Positions 17,428 through 26,919 of a DNA stretch of 64,000 nucleotides are shown here, one piece after another (within the stretch, counting starts at the first letter, position 1; the number at the start of each line of letters is the position of its first letter). The DNA lies in NCBI GenBank assembly GCA_030533315.1, contig JAUNJL010000008.1, positions 1 through 64,000 on the forward strand, written 5' to 3'. The notes under the pieces are model-generated. The model ran no database searches. It had not been told where the DNA came from and saw nothing but the letters and a program-made list of their open reading frames with translations. The DNA comes from Eubacteriales bacterium. GTDB taxonomy: Bacteria; Bacillota_A; Clostridia; Lachnospirales; Lachnospiraceae. A program made the position numbers and the translations under genes.

Positions 17428-19265
17428 GTGAGAATAGACCAAGAGGCCCTGTGAGGGGGCACGGGAGAGGAATGCAGCCTGGAGAAAAGGCCAAGGACTT
17501 CAAGGGAGCCATGGGAAGGCTGTTTCAGTACATGGGGCAGTACCGGCTGCGCTTTGGACTGATGTTTCTGTTTGCCATTGCGGGAACCATCTTTAACATC
17601 GTGGGACCGAAGGTTTTAGGAAAAGCAACGACGGAGCTGTTCAACGGCCTGGTGGCCAAGGTAAACGGCACGGGAAGCATCCATTTTGACAGGATCGTTC
17701 AGATCCTGCTGTGGACACTGGCCCTTTATGTGGCAAGCGCCTGCTTTTCCTTTATCCAGGGCTACGTGATGACCGGGATCTCCAACGATGTGACTTATAA
17801 GCTTCGCAAGGATATCTCCGGAAAGATTAACCGTCTGCCCATGAATTATTTCGAGAGCCGGACACACGGAGAGATTCTTTCCCGAGTGACAAACGACGTG
17901 GATACCCTGCAGATGAGTCTGAACCAGAGCATCACACAGCTTATCACCTCCGTGACCACCCTGGTGGGCGTGCTTGTCATGATGCTTTCCATCAACGTGT
18001 GGATGACGTTGGCCGCCCTTTTGATCCTGCCGGTATCTGTGGGGATCATCCAGACGGTGATGAGGCATTCCCAGAAATATTTCCAGGATCAGCAGAAGTA
18101 CCTGGGCCGGGTAAATGGCCAGATCGAGGAAAATTTTGGCGGACATCAGGTGGTCAAGGTCTTTAATAAAGAGCAGGACGTGGTGGAGGAATTTGAGAAG
18201 GATAACGGAAAGCTTTATGAATCTGCCTGGAAATCCCAGTTCCTGTCCGGCATGATGATGCCTGTCATGCAGTTCGTGGGAAATCTGGGCTATGTGATGG
18301 TGGCGCTCCTGGGAGGGATCTTTGCCATCAAGGGAACCATTGAGGTGGGAGAGATCCAGTCCTTTTTCCAGTACATCCGAAGCTTTACCCACCCAATCCA
18401 GCAGATCGCCCAGGTGACAAACCTTTTGCAGTCTTCCGCTGCCGCTTCCGAGAGAGTTTTTGAATTTCTGGATGAGCCTGAGGAGGAAGTGACGGGACAG
18501 GCCTCGGCGGAGATCGGATCCCTTTCCGGCAGCGTGGAGTTTGACCATGTGCGGTTTGGTTATGATCCCAGCAAGATCATTGTCCACGATTTTTCCGCAA
18601 AGGTGAAGGACGGTCAGAAAGTGGCCATCGTAGGCCCCACGGGGGCAGGAAAGACCACCATGGTCAAGCTGCTGATGCGCTTCTATGACGTGAATGGAGG
18701 TGCCATCTGCGTGGACGGCCATGACGTGAGAGACTTTGACAGGGGCAAGCTTCGCGAGATGTTCGGTATGGTGCTTCAAGACACCTGGCTTTTCTCTGGA
18801 ACCATCATGGAAAACATCCGTTACGGACGTTTGGAGGCCACGGACGAGGAGGTGATCCAGGCGGCCAAGGCGGCTCACATCCACAATTTTATCATGCAGC
18901 AGCCCGGCGGATATCAGATGGTCCTGGATGAGGAGACCAGCAACATCTCCCAGGGGCAGAAGCAGCTTTTGACCATTGCCAGAGCCATCCTGGCGGACAA
19001 CAAGATCCTGATCCTGGATGAGGCGACCTCCTCCGTGGACACCCGGACAGAGGTGCAGATCCAGAAGGCCATGGACAATCTGATGAGGGGCAGGACCAGC
19101 TTTGTCATCGCCCATCGGCTTTCCACCATCAAGGATGCGGATCTGATCCTGGTGATGAAGGACGGAGACATCATCGAACAGGGCAATCATGAAGAGCTTT
19201 TGAAAAAGAAAGGCTTCTATGCGGAGCTTTACAACAGCCAGTTTGAGAAGGCGGAGTCAGCCTGA
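17424..19265 (+). CDS. ABC exporter half-transporter, catalytic partner
   Basis: A fused exporter protein of 613 residues: a Gly/Arg-rich N-terminal tail, six membrane helices (about residues 45-330), and an ATPase with Walker A GPTGAGKTT, signature ISQGQKQLL, Walker B ILILDEATSSVD with the catalytic Glu, and switch His in IAHRLST. It pairs with the preceding degenerate half to make one heterodimer with a single competent catalytic site. Translation is coupled by the 4-base overlap. A terminator follows. Confidence 0.95.
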   Translation: MSENRPRGPVRGHGRGMQPGEKAKDFKGAMGRLFQYMGQYRLRFGLMFLFAIAGTIFNIVGPKVLGKATTELFNGLVAKVNGTGSIHFDRIVQILLWTLALYVASACFSFIQGYVMTGISNDVTYKLRKDISGKINRLPMNYFESRTHGEILSRVTNDVDTLQMSLNQSITQLITSVTTLVGVLVMMLSINVWMTLAALLILPVSVGIIQTVMRHSQKYFQDQQKYLGRVNGQIEENFGGHQVVKVFNKEQDVVEEFEKDNGKLYESAWKSQFLSGMMMPVMQFVGNLGYVMVALLGGIFAIKGTIEVGEIQSFFQYIRSFTHPIQQIAQVTNLLQSSAAASERVFEFLDEPEEEVTGQASAEIGSLSGSVEFDHVRFGYDPSKIIVHDFSAKVKDGQKVAIVGPTGAGKTTMVKLLMRFYDVNGGAICVDGHDVRDFDRGKLREMFGMVLQDTWLFSGTIMENIRYGRLEATDEEVIQAAKAAHIHNFIMQQPGGYQMVLDEETSNISQGQKQLLTIARAILADNKILILDEATSSVDTRTEVQIQKAMDNLMRGRTSFVIAHRLSTIKDADLILVMKDGDIIEQGNHEELLKKKGFYAELYNSQFEKAESA

Positions 19266-19292
19266 TGCAGACGGGCCATTCCTGAGTGATGG

Positions 19293-19336
19293 CCGGCTCC
19301 TTTCCCGGAGATTCGGGGAGGGAGCCGTTTTCTTTT
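19293..19336 (+). terminator. Terminator of the marR-exporter operon
   Basis: An imperfect GC-rich stem (CGGCTCC...GGAGCCG with inner C/G pairing) followed by TTTTCTTTT. Confidence 0.75.
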
Positions 19337-19443
19337 CCAAGAAACTTCTATACATTTGACGGGATTTGGGGTATAGTATCTCTTGAACACCTTTTGTAAA
19401 AACAGGGGAACCTGGGTTCCCGGCAGATAGAAACGGAGATGAC

Positions 19444-21507
19444 ATGACAGAAGAACTCAAGGATGGAAAAAAATATCTCGTATATGTCCTGGAGAGGCTG
19501 AAACAGCGTATTTCCCGGATCTCCCTGTCCATCGCCGAGGGGCAGAAGGAGATCGAAGGGATGCATGAATACTACTGGGAAAACTATACGGAGATGGATC
19601 AGTACGGTTATGAGAACTTTGACAACCAGCAGGCCCTTCTGCATCAGATCAATGCCAATGAGCAGCAGCTCCATTTGAAACGGCGGTTTCAGAAAATGCA
19701 GGATTCCCCTTTTTTCGGCCGGGTGGATTTCCGGTTTGAGGGCGAGGAGGAGCCGGAGATTTTTTACATCGGGATTGGAAATTTCAGCCAGGAGGCGGGA
19801 GGTGTGCCCCTGGTATACGACTGGCGGGCGCCGGTCAGCGGACTTTTTTATGATTACGACAGGGGAGAGGCCTCCTACCAGGCGCCGGTGGGAACCATTA
19901 CGGGAGAGATCTGCTCGAAATGGCAGTACAAGATCCGCCGGGGGAGGATGGTTTATCAGTTTGAGAGCGATGTAAAGATCGACGACGAGATCCTGATGGC
20001 GGAGCTGGGGACGAACGGGGAGGCGGTGCTGAAAAACATCATCCGCACCATCCAAAAAGAGCAAAATGCCATCATCCGCAATACCAAGGCCCGGATCATG
20101 GTGATACAGGGAGCGGCCGGAAGCGGCAAAACCTCCATCGCCCTGCACAGGATCGCCTACCTTTTGTACCATGACCGGAAAAATCTGAAGTCCTCCAACA
20201 TTTTGATTCTCTCTCCCAACGGTATTTTTTCTGATTACATTTCCCATATTTTGCCTGAGCTGGGTGAGGAGCGGATCCGGGAGATGAGCTTTGACCTCTT
20301 TGCCTACCGTCAGCTTCAGGATGCGGCGGCGGACTGTGAGGACCGCTGCGACCAGATCGAGCGTATCCTGTCGGGGGACAGGGCGTCGGAGGAGCGCTGC
20401 AAAGAGAAACAGTCCCAGGATTTCCTCAATCGCTTGGAGGGTTATCTGGTCCGGCTGGAGGACAGCCTGATGGAGTTTGGGGACGTGACCTACAAGGGCT
20501 TTACCCAGGAGGAATCCCAGATCATCCAGCTTTTTTATTTTAAATTTCCGGATATTCCTCTGCTCTCCCGCATGGAGGCCCTGTGGGAATACTTCGTGGA
20601 TCAGGTGGAGACTCTGAGGGGCGGAGAGCTTCCGCCGGAGGAGAGGGAGATGCTTCTGGAACGGTTTGAGGATATGTATGAGACCAAGGATCTTTATGTC
20701 CTTTACAGCCGCTTTTTACAGGAGAATGGCTATGAGGAGCTGCCTCATAAGCCTCTTTCCCAGAGGAAGCTCCGATACGAGGATGTGTATCCGATCCTGT
20801 ATATGAAGTACCGCCTGCAAAGACAGGGATCCCATGGGGAGATCAAGCATCTCATCGTGGACGAAATGCAGGATTATACTCCTCTTCAATACCGGATCCT
20901 CCAGCTGATGTTTTCCTGCAGGATGACCATTTTGGGGGACAAGGCTCAGACCGTTTTTGGGGAGCAGCAGGATGCGGCGGCTTTTCTTCCCAAGATTTTT
21001 GGCAGGGACGTTCGGACCGTGGTGATGAATAAAAGCTATCGCAGCACCGTGGAGATTGCTTCTTATGCGAATCGTCTTGCGGGCATCACGGACATGGAGC
21101 TTTTTTTGCGCCATGGCGCCCCTGTGGAAGAGAAGTGCTTTTCTCACAAAAAGGAGGCTTTCCAGGAGATCGTCCAAAAGCTGGAGCTGGGAGAGGAGGC
21201 CTTTGAGACGGCTGCCGTGATCCTTCGCACGGAGGCCGAGGCGAAGGAGGCTGCAGAGCTTTTGGAGGAGCTTTTGAGGAGGAAGGGCTTTGACACGGAA
21301 AAATCCGTTTCCTACCTGCATAGGGACAGTACGGCATTCCAAAAGGGGCTGACGGTCACCACCTTTTATCTGGCGAAGGGATTGGAATTTGATCAGGTAT
21401 TCACTCTGTTTCCGGCCTGGGATCAGTCGGCTGCAGCAAGACAGGGAAGATATATCGGAGCCACCAGAGCCCTGCACCGGCTGCACATGTATCAGGTCGG
21501 CTCGTGA
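19444..21507 (+). CDS. HelD-like UvrD/Rep superfamily 1 helicase
   Basis: An ATPase of 687 residues. The N-terminal ~80 residues are a coiled coil, as in HelD, whose N-terminal arm enters the RNA polymerase secondary channel. The family segment PLVYDWRAPVSGLFYD follows. Walker A GAAGSGKTS is at about residues 222-230 and a UvrD-type motif is HLIVDEMQDYT. Later helicase motifs include MNKSYRSTVEI and TTFYLAKGLEFDQV. HelD frees stalled RNA polymerase from nucleic acid. Known HelD proteins are often about 750 residues, so this is a shorter form. It stands alone after a terminator. General SF1 helicase is certain; HelD is very likely. Confidence 0.88.
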   Translation: MTEELKDGKKYLVYVLERLKQRISRISLSIAEGQKEIEGMHEYYWENYTEMDQYGYENFDNQQALLHQINANEQQLHLKRRFQKMQDSPFFGRVDFRFEGEEEPEIFYIGIGNFSQEAGGVPLVYDWRAPVSGLFYDYDRGEASYQAPVGTITGEICSKWQYKIRRGRMVYQFESDVKIDDEILMAELGTNGEAVLKNIIRTIQKEQNAIIRNTKARIMVIQGAAGSGKTSIALHRIAYLLYHDRKNLKSSNILILSPNGIFSDYISHILPELGEERIREMSFDLFAYRQLQDAAADCEDRCDQIERILSGDRASEERCKEKQSQDFLNRLEGYLVRLEDSLMEFGDVTYKGFTQEESQIIQLFYFKFPDIPLLSRMEALWEYFVDQVETLRGGELPPEEREMLLERFEDMYETKDLYVLYSRFLQENGYEELPHKPLSQRKLRYEDVYPILYMKYRLQRQGSHGEIKHLIVDEMQDYTPLQYRILQLMFSCRMTILGDKAQTVFGEQQDAAAFLPKIFGRDVRTVVMNKSYRSTVEIASYANRLAGITDMELFLRHGAPVEEKCFSHKKEAFQEIVQKLELGEEAFETAAVILRTEAEAKEAAELLEELLRRKGFDTEKSVSYLHRDSTAFQKGLTVTTFYLAKGLEFDQVFTLFPAWDQSAAARQGRYIGATRALHRLHMYQVGS

Positions 21508-21626
21508 CCTCCAGCCGCGGATATCCGGCCAGGCCCGCCGTTTGGCCGTTCCTTTAGACGGCAGGCGCCTTTACCATGAGGCGGCCCCGTTGTCTCTGGG
21601 GCTCGGCGGCCCTGCGAGAAAATTAG

Positions 21627-21655
21627 TTGACATATTTGTAATAAAATTGTAAAAT
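21627..21655 (+). promoter_or_regulatory. Promoter of the lipoprotein gene
   Basis: Near-consensus SigA site: TTGACA at 21627-21632, 17-base spacer, TAAAAT at 21650-21655, about 90 bases before the ATG. Confidence 0.85.
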
Positions 21656-21745
21656 ATACAGCGAAAATATTGGACAGCACAAGAAGAAAAACACCCCAGG
21701 GGTGTTCCAGGACGCCCGGTGAGAGCGGGCCCAAAGGAGGACATC

Positions 21746-22795
21746 ATGAACTATAAAAAAATCGCATTCGTTTTTGCAGCAGCTATGACTATTTCCGCAG
21801 CCGCCGCAGGCTGCGGCAGCTTCGGAGGGGAGGAGCCCATACAGGAGGTGATGGTCACTCCCACCCCAGAGCCTACCCCGGAACCGACTCCGGAGCCTGC
21901 CATCGCACCGGATGTGCAGGATACGACCTATACCTCCAGCAGCAGGGACATATCCGTGAAGCTGCCGGATGCTACCTGGTCCAACAAGGCCGACGAGGAG
22001 GACATGGTAAGCTTTGAGTCTCCTCAGCAGGGCAAGCTTTTGATCCTTCACGGTGAGGGAGAGGAGGACATGTCCTCCGCCGTGATCCCCAATACCATGG
22101 ATCTTGCGGTTTCTTTGGAGCAGGCTTCCGATATGACACAGGGTACGGATTTTGAGATCCAGGGCTATACGGCGGAGGATCACAATGGCGTTGGCGTTTA
22201 CTCCTACCTTGTGAAGTACATGGATACGGAAAAGAGCGGCGGGTACGCCTACGCCGTCAATAAGATCTATGCAAACGACGTGGAGTTCTACAATATCTGC
22301 GGCTCCGTGAAGGACGATGCCTCCCTGGCCGGGATCCAGGCCGCCGTGGGGTCTGTCCAGATCATTGGGGACTCTACCTTAAAGGTTGGGGACTCCACCT
22401 TAGAGGCTGCATCGCCGTCTTCACAGGAGCAGACGGCGGAGGGGGACGGGACCGTCACTGGCACGGAGACGGGTGAGACTCCGGCGGCAGACGGGACTTC
22501 CTCGGAAGGAGCTTCCCAGGACGGCGGTGACGCTGCCGCCGTTGATGACGGCACCTATGGAAATTCTGCTGGGTTTACGGCAGAGGAGCTTCGGAATACG
22601 GATAAGACCAGGACCATTTACCGCAACTCCGATGGACATCCCCTTGTCATCACGCCGGACGGAAGCGGGAATTGGAAGGATTTTGATGGAAATACCTACC
22701 GTTTTGCCAACAACGAGGACGTTTATGACCAAAATGACGTGGATTACTACTGGCACGGAGAAGGTGCGGACGTCTATTACATGCCCATCGGGTAA
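21746..22795 (+). CDS. Secreted lipoprotein of unknown function
   Basis: A 349-residue exported protein. The signal peptide has a lipobox-like AAAGC with Cys23 as the predicted lipid-modified residue. It is followed by an extracellular linker of Thr-Pro-Glu-Pro repeats (about residues 42-57), an alpha/beta domain (about 65-215), a Ser/Thr/Gly/Glu-rich low-complexity linker and a small C-terminal domain rich in Asp, Asn and Tyr. A 7-residue unit GDSTLKV/GDSTLEA is duplicated in frame near 22370-22405. ATG 21746 has AAAGGAGG upstream. It has its own promoter and terminator. I do not recognise the family. It is probably wall-associated. Confidence 0.8.
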   Translation: MNYKKIAFVFAAAMTISAAAAGCGSFGGEEPIQEVMVTPTPEPTPEPTPEPAIAPDVQDTTYTSSSRDISVKLPDATWSNKADEEDMVSFESPQQGKLLILHGEGEEDMSSAVIPNTMDLAVSLEQASDMTQGTDFEIQGYTAEDHNGVGVYSYLVKYMDTEKSGGYAYAVNKIYANDVEFYNICGSVKDDASLAGIQAAVGSVQIIGDSTLKVGDSTLEAASPSSQEQTAEGDGTVTGTETGETPAADGTSSEGASQDGGDAAAVDDGTYGNSAGFTAEELRNTDKTRTIYRNSDGHPLVITPDGSGNWKDFDGNTYRFANNEDVYDQNDVDYYWHGEGADVYYMPIG

Positions 22796-22892
22796 TGGCG
22801 GCTCATCCGGCCATTGGGAGGGGGTGGAGATCACCCGCCCTGTCTGGAGATGCCCGGGAAACGGTCACTGACAATGCCCTAAGGGCAGATAA

Positions 22893-22942
22893 AAACCAAA
22901 CCCTGTGATAGCAAGCAAGCTATTGCCGGGTTTGGTTTTTTT
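22893..22942 (+). terminator. Terminator of the lipoprotein gene
   Basis: Stem AACCAAACCC...GGGTTTGGTT with an inner ATAGC/GCTAT pairing, then TTTTTTT. Confidence 0.88.
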
Positions 22943-23030
22943 ATGGCCGTGGGACGGTTCGGCTTCGTAATGGTCTGATAGGGAGGGAGTCTCCTTCGCA
23001 CCTGCCATTTTTATTTTTCTGAAAACAAAC

Positions 23031-23067
23031 GGGCCGATACCTTGAGGCAGCCAAGGTATCGGCGGCC
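23031..23067. repeat. Intergenic stem-loop
   Basis: CGATACCTTG / CAAGGTATCG, perfect 10-base arms with a seven-base loop, extended by GGGC/GCCC with a bulge. No T-run follows on the plus strand. The 22796-23244 gap otherwise holds the lipoprotein terminator and the next promoter. Confidence 0.6.
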
Positions 23068-23155
23068 CTCAACGAGCCGGATTTCTCCGCTGTCTGCAGG
23101 GAGCCATTGGACAGTCACGGGAGGTGACCCATCCGGGGATCTGGATAACAGACGC

Positions 23156-23184
23156 TTGGAAAAAGAGACGGAATATGGTATGAT
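23156..23184 (+). promoter_or_regulatory. Promoter of the methyltransferase-hslO-nadE unit
   Basis: TTGGAA at 23156-23161, 17-base spacer, TATGAT at 23179-23184, about 60 bases before the first ATG. Confidence 0.65.
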
Positions 23185-23244
23185 ACCATGGTCAAAGGCT
23201 TACAGGGCTCCAAGTGGCGGGCCTGTAGGGGGAGAGGAGAGAGG

Positions 23245-24048
23245 ATGAGCGAGGCATATAGTGAGTTTGCCAGAGTATACGATCTGTTCCAGGACAATGT
23301 AAATTATGAAAGATGGGCAGACTACCTGACAGAACGGCTGAGAGAGCTTCAGATCACCGAGGGGCTGGTTCTGGAGCTGGGCTGCGGTACCGGCACCATG
23401 ACAGAGCTTCTGGCCGGGGCGGGCTACGACATGATCGGCGTAGACAATTCGCAGGACATGCTGGCGGAGGCCATGGAAAAGAGAGAGGGATCCGGCCATG
23501 ATATTTTGTACCTGCTTCAGGACATGCAGGAGTTTGAGCTGTATGGGACGGTGAGAGCGGTGGTCAGCGTGTGTGACAGCCTGAATTATCTTATGGAGGA
23601 AGAGGAGCTGGCCCAGGTTTTTTCCCTGGTGAACAATTATCTGGATCCAGGGGGCGTGTTTCTTTTTGACATGAACACGGAGTACAAATACCGGGAAGTG
23701 ATCGGAAACAGCGTCATAGCAGAAAACCGGCCGGAGGGAAGCTTCATCTGGGAAAATACTTTTGATGAAGAAAGCGGTATCAACGAATATGCCCTGACTC
23801 TTTTTCTGCCTGCAAAGGACGGGCTTTATGAAAAATGGGAAGAGCTTCATTATCAAAGGGCCTATTCCCTGGAAAGGATTAAGGAGCTTCTGGCGGCCTC
23901 GGGGCTTGTCCTGACGGCGGTTTACGATGCTTATACCCTGGATCCGCCTCGGGAGGACAGCGGCAGGCTCACCTTCGTGGCCAGGGAACATGGAAAGACG
24001 GTACCGCCGGTACAGGAGGTGCATGATGAAAGGAGAAAACATGAGTGA
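23245..24048 (+). CDS. Class I SAM-dependent methyltransferase
   Basis: A 267-residue methyltransferase with Rossmann motif I VLELGCGTGTMT, motif II acidic residue in IGVDNSQDML, and a Methyltransf_25-like core. A beta-sheet C-terminal part follows. ATG 23245 has GGAGAGGAGAGAGG upstream; the in-frame ATG 23188 adds unrelated residues. Its end overlaps the hslO start by 8 bases, so it is in an operon with Hsp33 and probably nadE. The substrate is unknown; small-molecule methyltransferases of this type are common in Clostridia. Confidence 0.88.
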   Translation: MSEAYSEFARVYDLFQDNVNYERWADYLTERLRELQITEGLVLELGCGTGTMTELLAGAGYDMIGVDNSQDMLAEAMEKREGSGHDILYLLQDMQEFELYGTVRAVVSVCDSLNYLMEEEELAQVFSLVNNYLDPGGVFLFDMNTEYKYREVIGNSVIAENRPEGSFIWENTFDEESGINEYALTLFLPAKDGLYEKWEELHYQRAYSLERIKELLAASGLVLTAVYDAYTLDPPREDSGRLTFVAREHGKTVPPVQEVHDERRKHE

Positions 24049-24919
24049 TCATATTATTCGGGCAACGGCGGCGAACAGCCAGATCAGGGCCTTTGCGGCC
24101 GTCACCACGGAGATGGTGGAGACGGCAAGGAAGGCTCACAACACAAGTCCTGTGGCGACGGCCGCTTTGGGGCGCCTGCTGACGGGCGGGGCCATGATGG
24201 GAGCCATGATGAAGGGGGAGAAGGATATCCTCACCCTCCAGATTCATGCCGGGGGGCCCCTTAAGGGCATCACCGTGACCGCAGACTCCAAGGGAAATGT
24301 AAAGGGTTACGTGGGCGAGCCCAACGTATGTATCCCGGCAAACAAAAAAGGAAAACTGGACGTGGCGTCGGCGGTGGGCGTGGGCTTTATGAACGTGATC
24401 AAGGACATGGGGATGAAAGAACCATATATGGGACAGGTGGCTCTTCAGACCAGCGAGATCGCTGAGGATCTTACCTATTATTTTGCCACCAGCGAGCAGG
24501 TGCCCTCCGCCGTGGGCTTGGGAGTCTTGATGAACAAGAACAATACCGTCCGCCAGGCCGGCGGGTTTATTGTCCAGCTTATGCCCTTTGCGGAGGAGGA
24601 CGTGATCGCAAGGCTGGAGAAAAATGTGGCGGGGATCAGCTCCGTGACAGAGCTTTTGGAGGAGGGACACACTCCCGAAAGTCTTCTGGCAGTGGTTCTG
24701 GATGGCTTTGACGTGGAGGTCAATGACCGTCTTCAGACCCGCTTTTACTGTAACTGTGACAAGGCCCGCGTGGAAAAGGCGCTTATCAGCATCGGGAGGA
24801 AGGATCTGAATGAACTGATCCAGGAGGGGAAGGATGTGGAGATGAACTGTCATTTCTGCAACACCAATTATGTGTTTACCGTGGAAGAGCTGAAGGAGAT
24901 TCTGCGGCGCTGCAGATAA
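24041..24919 (+). CDS. hslO: Redox-regulated chaperone Hsp33
   Basis: Cytosolic holdase of 292 residues, activated by oxidation. The zinc-binding cysteines Cys237-x-Cys239 and Cys270-x-x-Cys273 are all present. Under oxidative stress they form disulfides, release zinc and unfold the linker to expose the client site. The N-terminal domain (DHIIRATAANSQIRAF) matches the family. ATG 24041 has AAAGGAG seven bases upstream and overlaps the methyltransferase stop, indicating coupled translation. Confidence 0.96.
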   Translation: MSDHIIRATAANSQIRAFAAVTTEMVETARKAHNTSPVATAALGRLLTGGAMMGAMMKGEKDILTLQIHAGGPLKGITVTADSKGNVKGYVGEPNVCIPANKKGKLDVASAVGVGFMNVIKDMGMKEPYMGQVALQTSEIAEDLTYYFATSEQVPSAVGLGVLMNKNNTVRQAGGFIVQLMPFAEEDVIARLEKNVAGISSVTELLEEGHTPESLLAVVLDGFDVEVNDRLQTRFYCNCDKARVEKALISIGRKDLNELIQEGKDVEMNCHFCNTNYVFTVEELKEILRRCR

Positions 24920-24931
24920 GGAGAGAGATGG

Positions 24932-26842
24932 ATGAGACAGGGATTTGTGAAGGTGGCTGCGGCGACGCCCCATATTACGGTGGCGGACTGCAGGGCCAAT
25001 GGAGAGGAGATTCTCCGCCTGATCAGGGAGATGGAGGCGGAGAGTGCGAAGATCATGGTGTTCCCGGAGCTTTGTATCACGGGCTATACCTGTCAGGATC
25101 TGTTTTTGCAGAGACAGCTTTTGGACAGCGCCATGGAGACTCTTCGGATGCTGGCGGACAGGACGAGGGAGGTGGATGCCCTGATCTTTGTGGGCCTGCC
25201 TCTTCGCCATTGCGGAAAGCTGTACAACACGGCGGCCGTGTTAAACCATGGGAGGATCCTGGGCTTCGTGCCAAAGACCCATCTGCCCAATTACAACGAG
25301 TTTTATGAAAAAAGGCATTTTTCCTCCGGAAGTGACTGTCAGGAGGCCGTTCGCCTTGATGGGGAGGAGGTTCCCTTTGGGACGGAGCTGATCTTTTACA
25401 GTGAAGAGCTGCCTGAGCTGACGGTGGCGGCAGAGATCTGCGAGGATCTGTGGGTGCCTTTGCCTCCCAGCGTTTTCCACGCTCAGGCCGGAGCTCACAT
25501 CCTGGTCAATCTTTCCGCCAGCGACGAGATGGTGGGGAAGGATGCCTACCGGAGGGACCTGGTAAAGGGACAGTCTGCAAGGCTGGTGTGCGGCTATGTT
25601 TATGCCACGGCCGGGGAGGGGGAGTCCTCTCAGGATCTTGTTTTTGGGGGGCAGAACCTGATCTGCGAAAACGGACTTCTCTTGAGGGAGGGCGCCCGTT
25701 TTCGCAACTCGGTGATCTATGGGGAGATCGACGTCCACAGGCTGGCGGACGAGAGGCGGCGGATCTCCACCTATCCTTCCTGGGAAAACAGCTGCTATGA
25801 GTGGGTTCCCTTCCAGGTGAGGCTGGAGGAGACCGTCCTGACCCGCACCTTTCCCGCATATCCCTTCGTTCCTTCTGGACAGGAGGAGAGGGATATGCGC
25901 TGTCAGGAGATCCTGGACATCCAGGCTGCGGGGCTGAAAAAGCGCATGGAGCACGTCCGCAGTCAAAGGGCGGTGGTGGGCCTGTCCGGGGGCCTGGACT
26001 CCACCCTGGCGCTTTTGGTGATGGCAAGGGCATTCGACCGGATGGGAGCGCCCAGGGAAAGGATCCACTGCGTCACCATGCCCTGCTTCGGCACCACGGA
26101 CCGCACCTACCAAAACGCCTGTAAGCTCTGCAGGTGTATCGGCGGGGAGCTGACGGAGATCAATATCCGAGATGCGGTCAATATCCATTTTCGGGATATT
26201 GGGCACGATCCCCAGATCCAGGATGTGACCTACGAAAACTGCCAGGCAAGGGAGAGAACCCAGGTTCTGATGGACGTGGCCAATCAGGAGGGAGCGATCC
26301 TGGTTGGGACCGGAGATCTTTCCGAGCTGGCCCTGGGATGGGCCACCTACAACGGGGATCACATGTCCATGTACGGGGTAAACGCCTCCGTTCCAAAGAC
26401 TCTGGTGCGCCATTTGGTGCGTTATTATGCGGACACCTGTGGAGACGAGTCTCTGCGCGCGGTTCTTCTCGATATTTTGGATACCCCGGTCAGCCCGGAG
26501 CTCCTGCCGCCCAAGGATGGGGTCATTGCCCAGAAGACCGAGGATCTGGTGGGTCCCTATGAGCTCCACGATTTTTATCTTTACCATATGCTCCGGGCCG
26601 GGTTTCCGCCCAAAAAGCTGTACCGGGCAGCTCTTTCAACCTTCGGAGGCACCTATGACAAGGAGACCATTCTGAAATGGCTGAAGGTTTTTTACCGTCG
26701 TTTTTTTGCCCAGCAGTTTAAGCGCTCCTGCCTTCCTGACGGTCCGAAGGTGGGAAGCGTGGCCCTGTCTCCGCGGGGAGATCTGCGGATGCCCAGTGAT
26801 GCGTCCGTCGGGATATGGCTGTCGGAGCTTTCCAATCTGTAA
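24932..26842 (+). CDS. nadE: Glutamine-dependent NAD+ synthetase
   Basis: Last step of NAD+ synthesis: deamido-NAD+ is amidated with ammonia drawn from glutamine. 636 residues. The N-terminal nitrilase-type glutaminase domain (about 1-290) has FPELCITGY (catalytic Glu), KTHLPNY (Lys) and AAEICEDLW (Cys). The C-terminal synthetase domain has the ATP-binding SGGLDS at 352-357 and GTGDLSELALGW. The two-domain form matches the clostridial and mycobacterial type. It starts 12 bases after hslO and ends at a terminator. Confidence 0.96.
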   Translation: MRQGFVKVAAATPHITVADCRANGEEILRLIREMEAESAKIMVFPELCITGYTCQDLFLQRQLLDSAMETLRMLADRTREVDALIFVGLPLRHCGKLYNTAAVLNHGRILGFVPKTHLPNYNEFYEKRHFSSGSDCQEAVRLDGEEVPFGTELIFYSEELPELTVAAEICEDLWVPLPPSVFHAQAGAHILVNLSASDEMVGKDAYRRDLVKGQSARLVCGYVYATAGEGESSQDLVFGGQNLICENGLLLREGARFRNSVIYGEIDVHRLADERRRISTYPSWENSCYEWVPFQVRLEETVLTRTFPAYPFVPSGQEERDMRCQEILDIQAAGLKKRMEHVRSQRAVVGLSGGLDSTLALLVMARAFDRMGAPRERIHCVTMPCFGTTDRTYQNACKLCRCIGGELTEINIRDAVNIHFRDIGHDPQIQDVTYENCQARERTQVLMDVANQEGAILVGTGDLSELALGWATYNGDHMSMYGVNASVPKTLVRHLVRYYADTCGDESLRAVLLDILDTPVSPELLPPKDGVIAQKTEDLVGPYELHDFYLYHMLRAGFPPKKLYRAALSTFGGTYDKETILKWLKVFYRRFFAQQFKRSCLPDGPKVGSVALSPRGDLRMPSDASVGIWLSELSNL

Positions 26843-26888
26843 AAGAGAAAGACTGTCCATATAATCGGACTTTCTAAAATGATACAAA

Positions 26889-26919
26889 GGCAGAGACTTA
26901 ATGGTTCTCTGCCTTTTTT
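26889..26919 (+). terminator. Terminator of nadE, overlapping the convergent gene's stop
   Basis: GGCAGAG...CTCTGCC with an 11-base loop, then TTTTTTA. The stop codon of the leftward gene (26898-26900) lies in the loop, so the hairpin is shared; on the minus strand it is followed by a weaker TTTGTAT. Confidence 0.88.

Noticed and set aside
23042..23248. A 68-codon rightward frame before the methyltransferase
   Set aside because: Crosses the stem-loop and promoter, has no ribosome site and ends inside the methyltransferase start.
23969..25210. A 413-codon leftward frame opposite hslO and nadE
   Set aside because: Lies across two well-supported genes and their junction; composition is that of a reverse-complement artefact.
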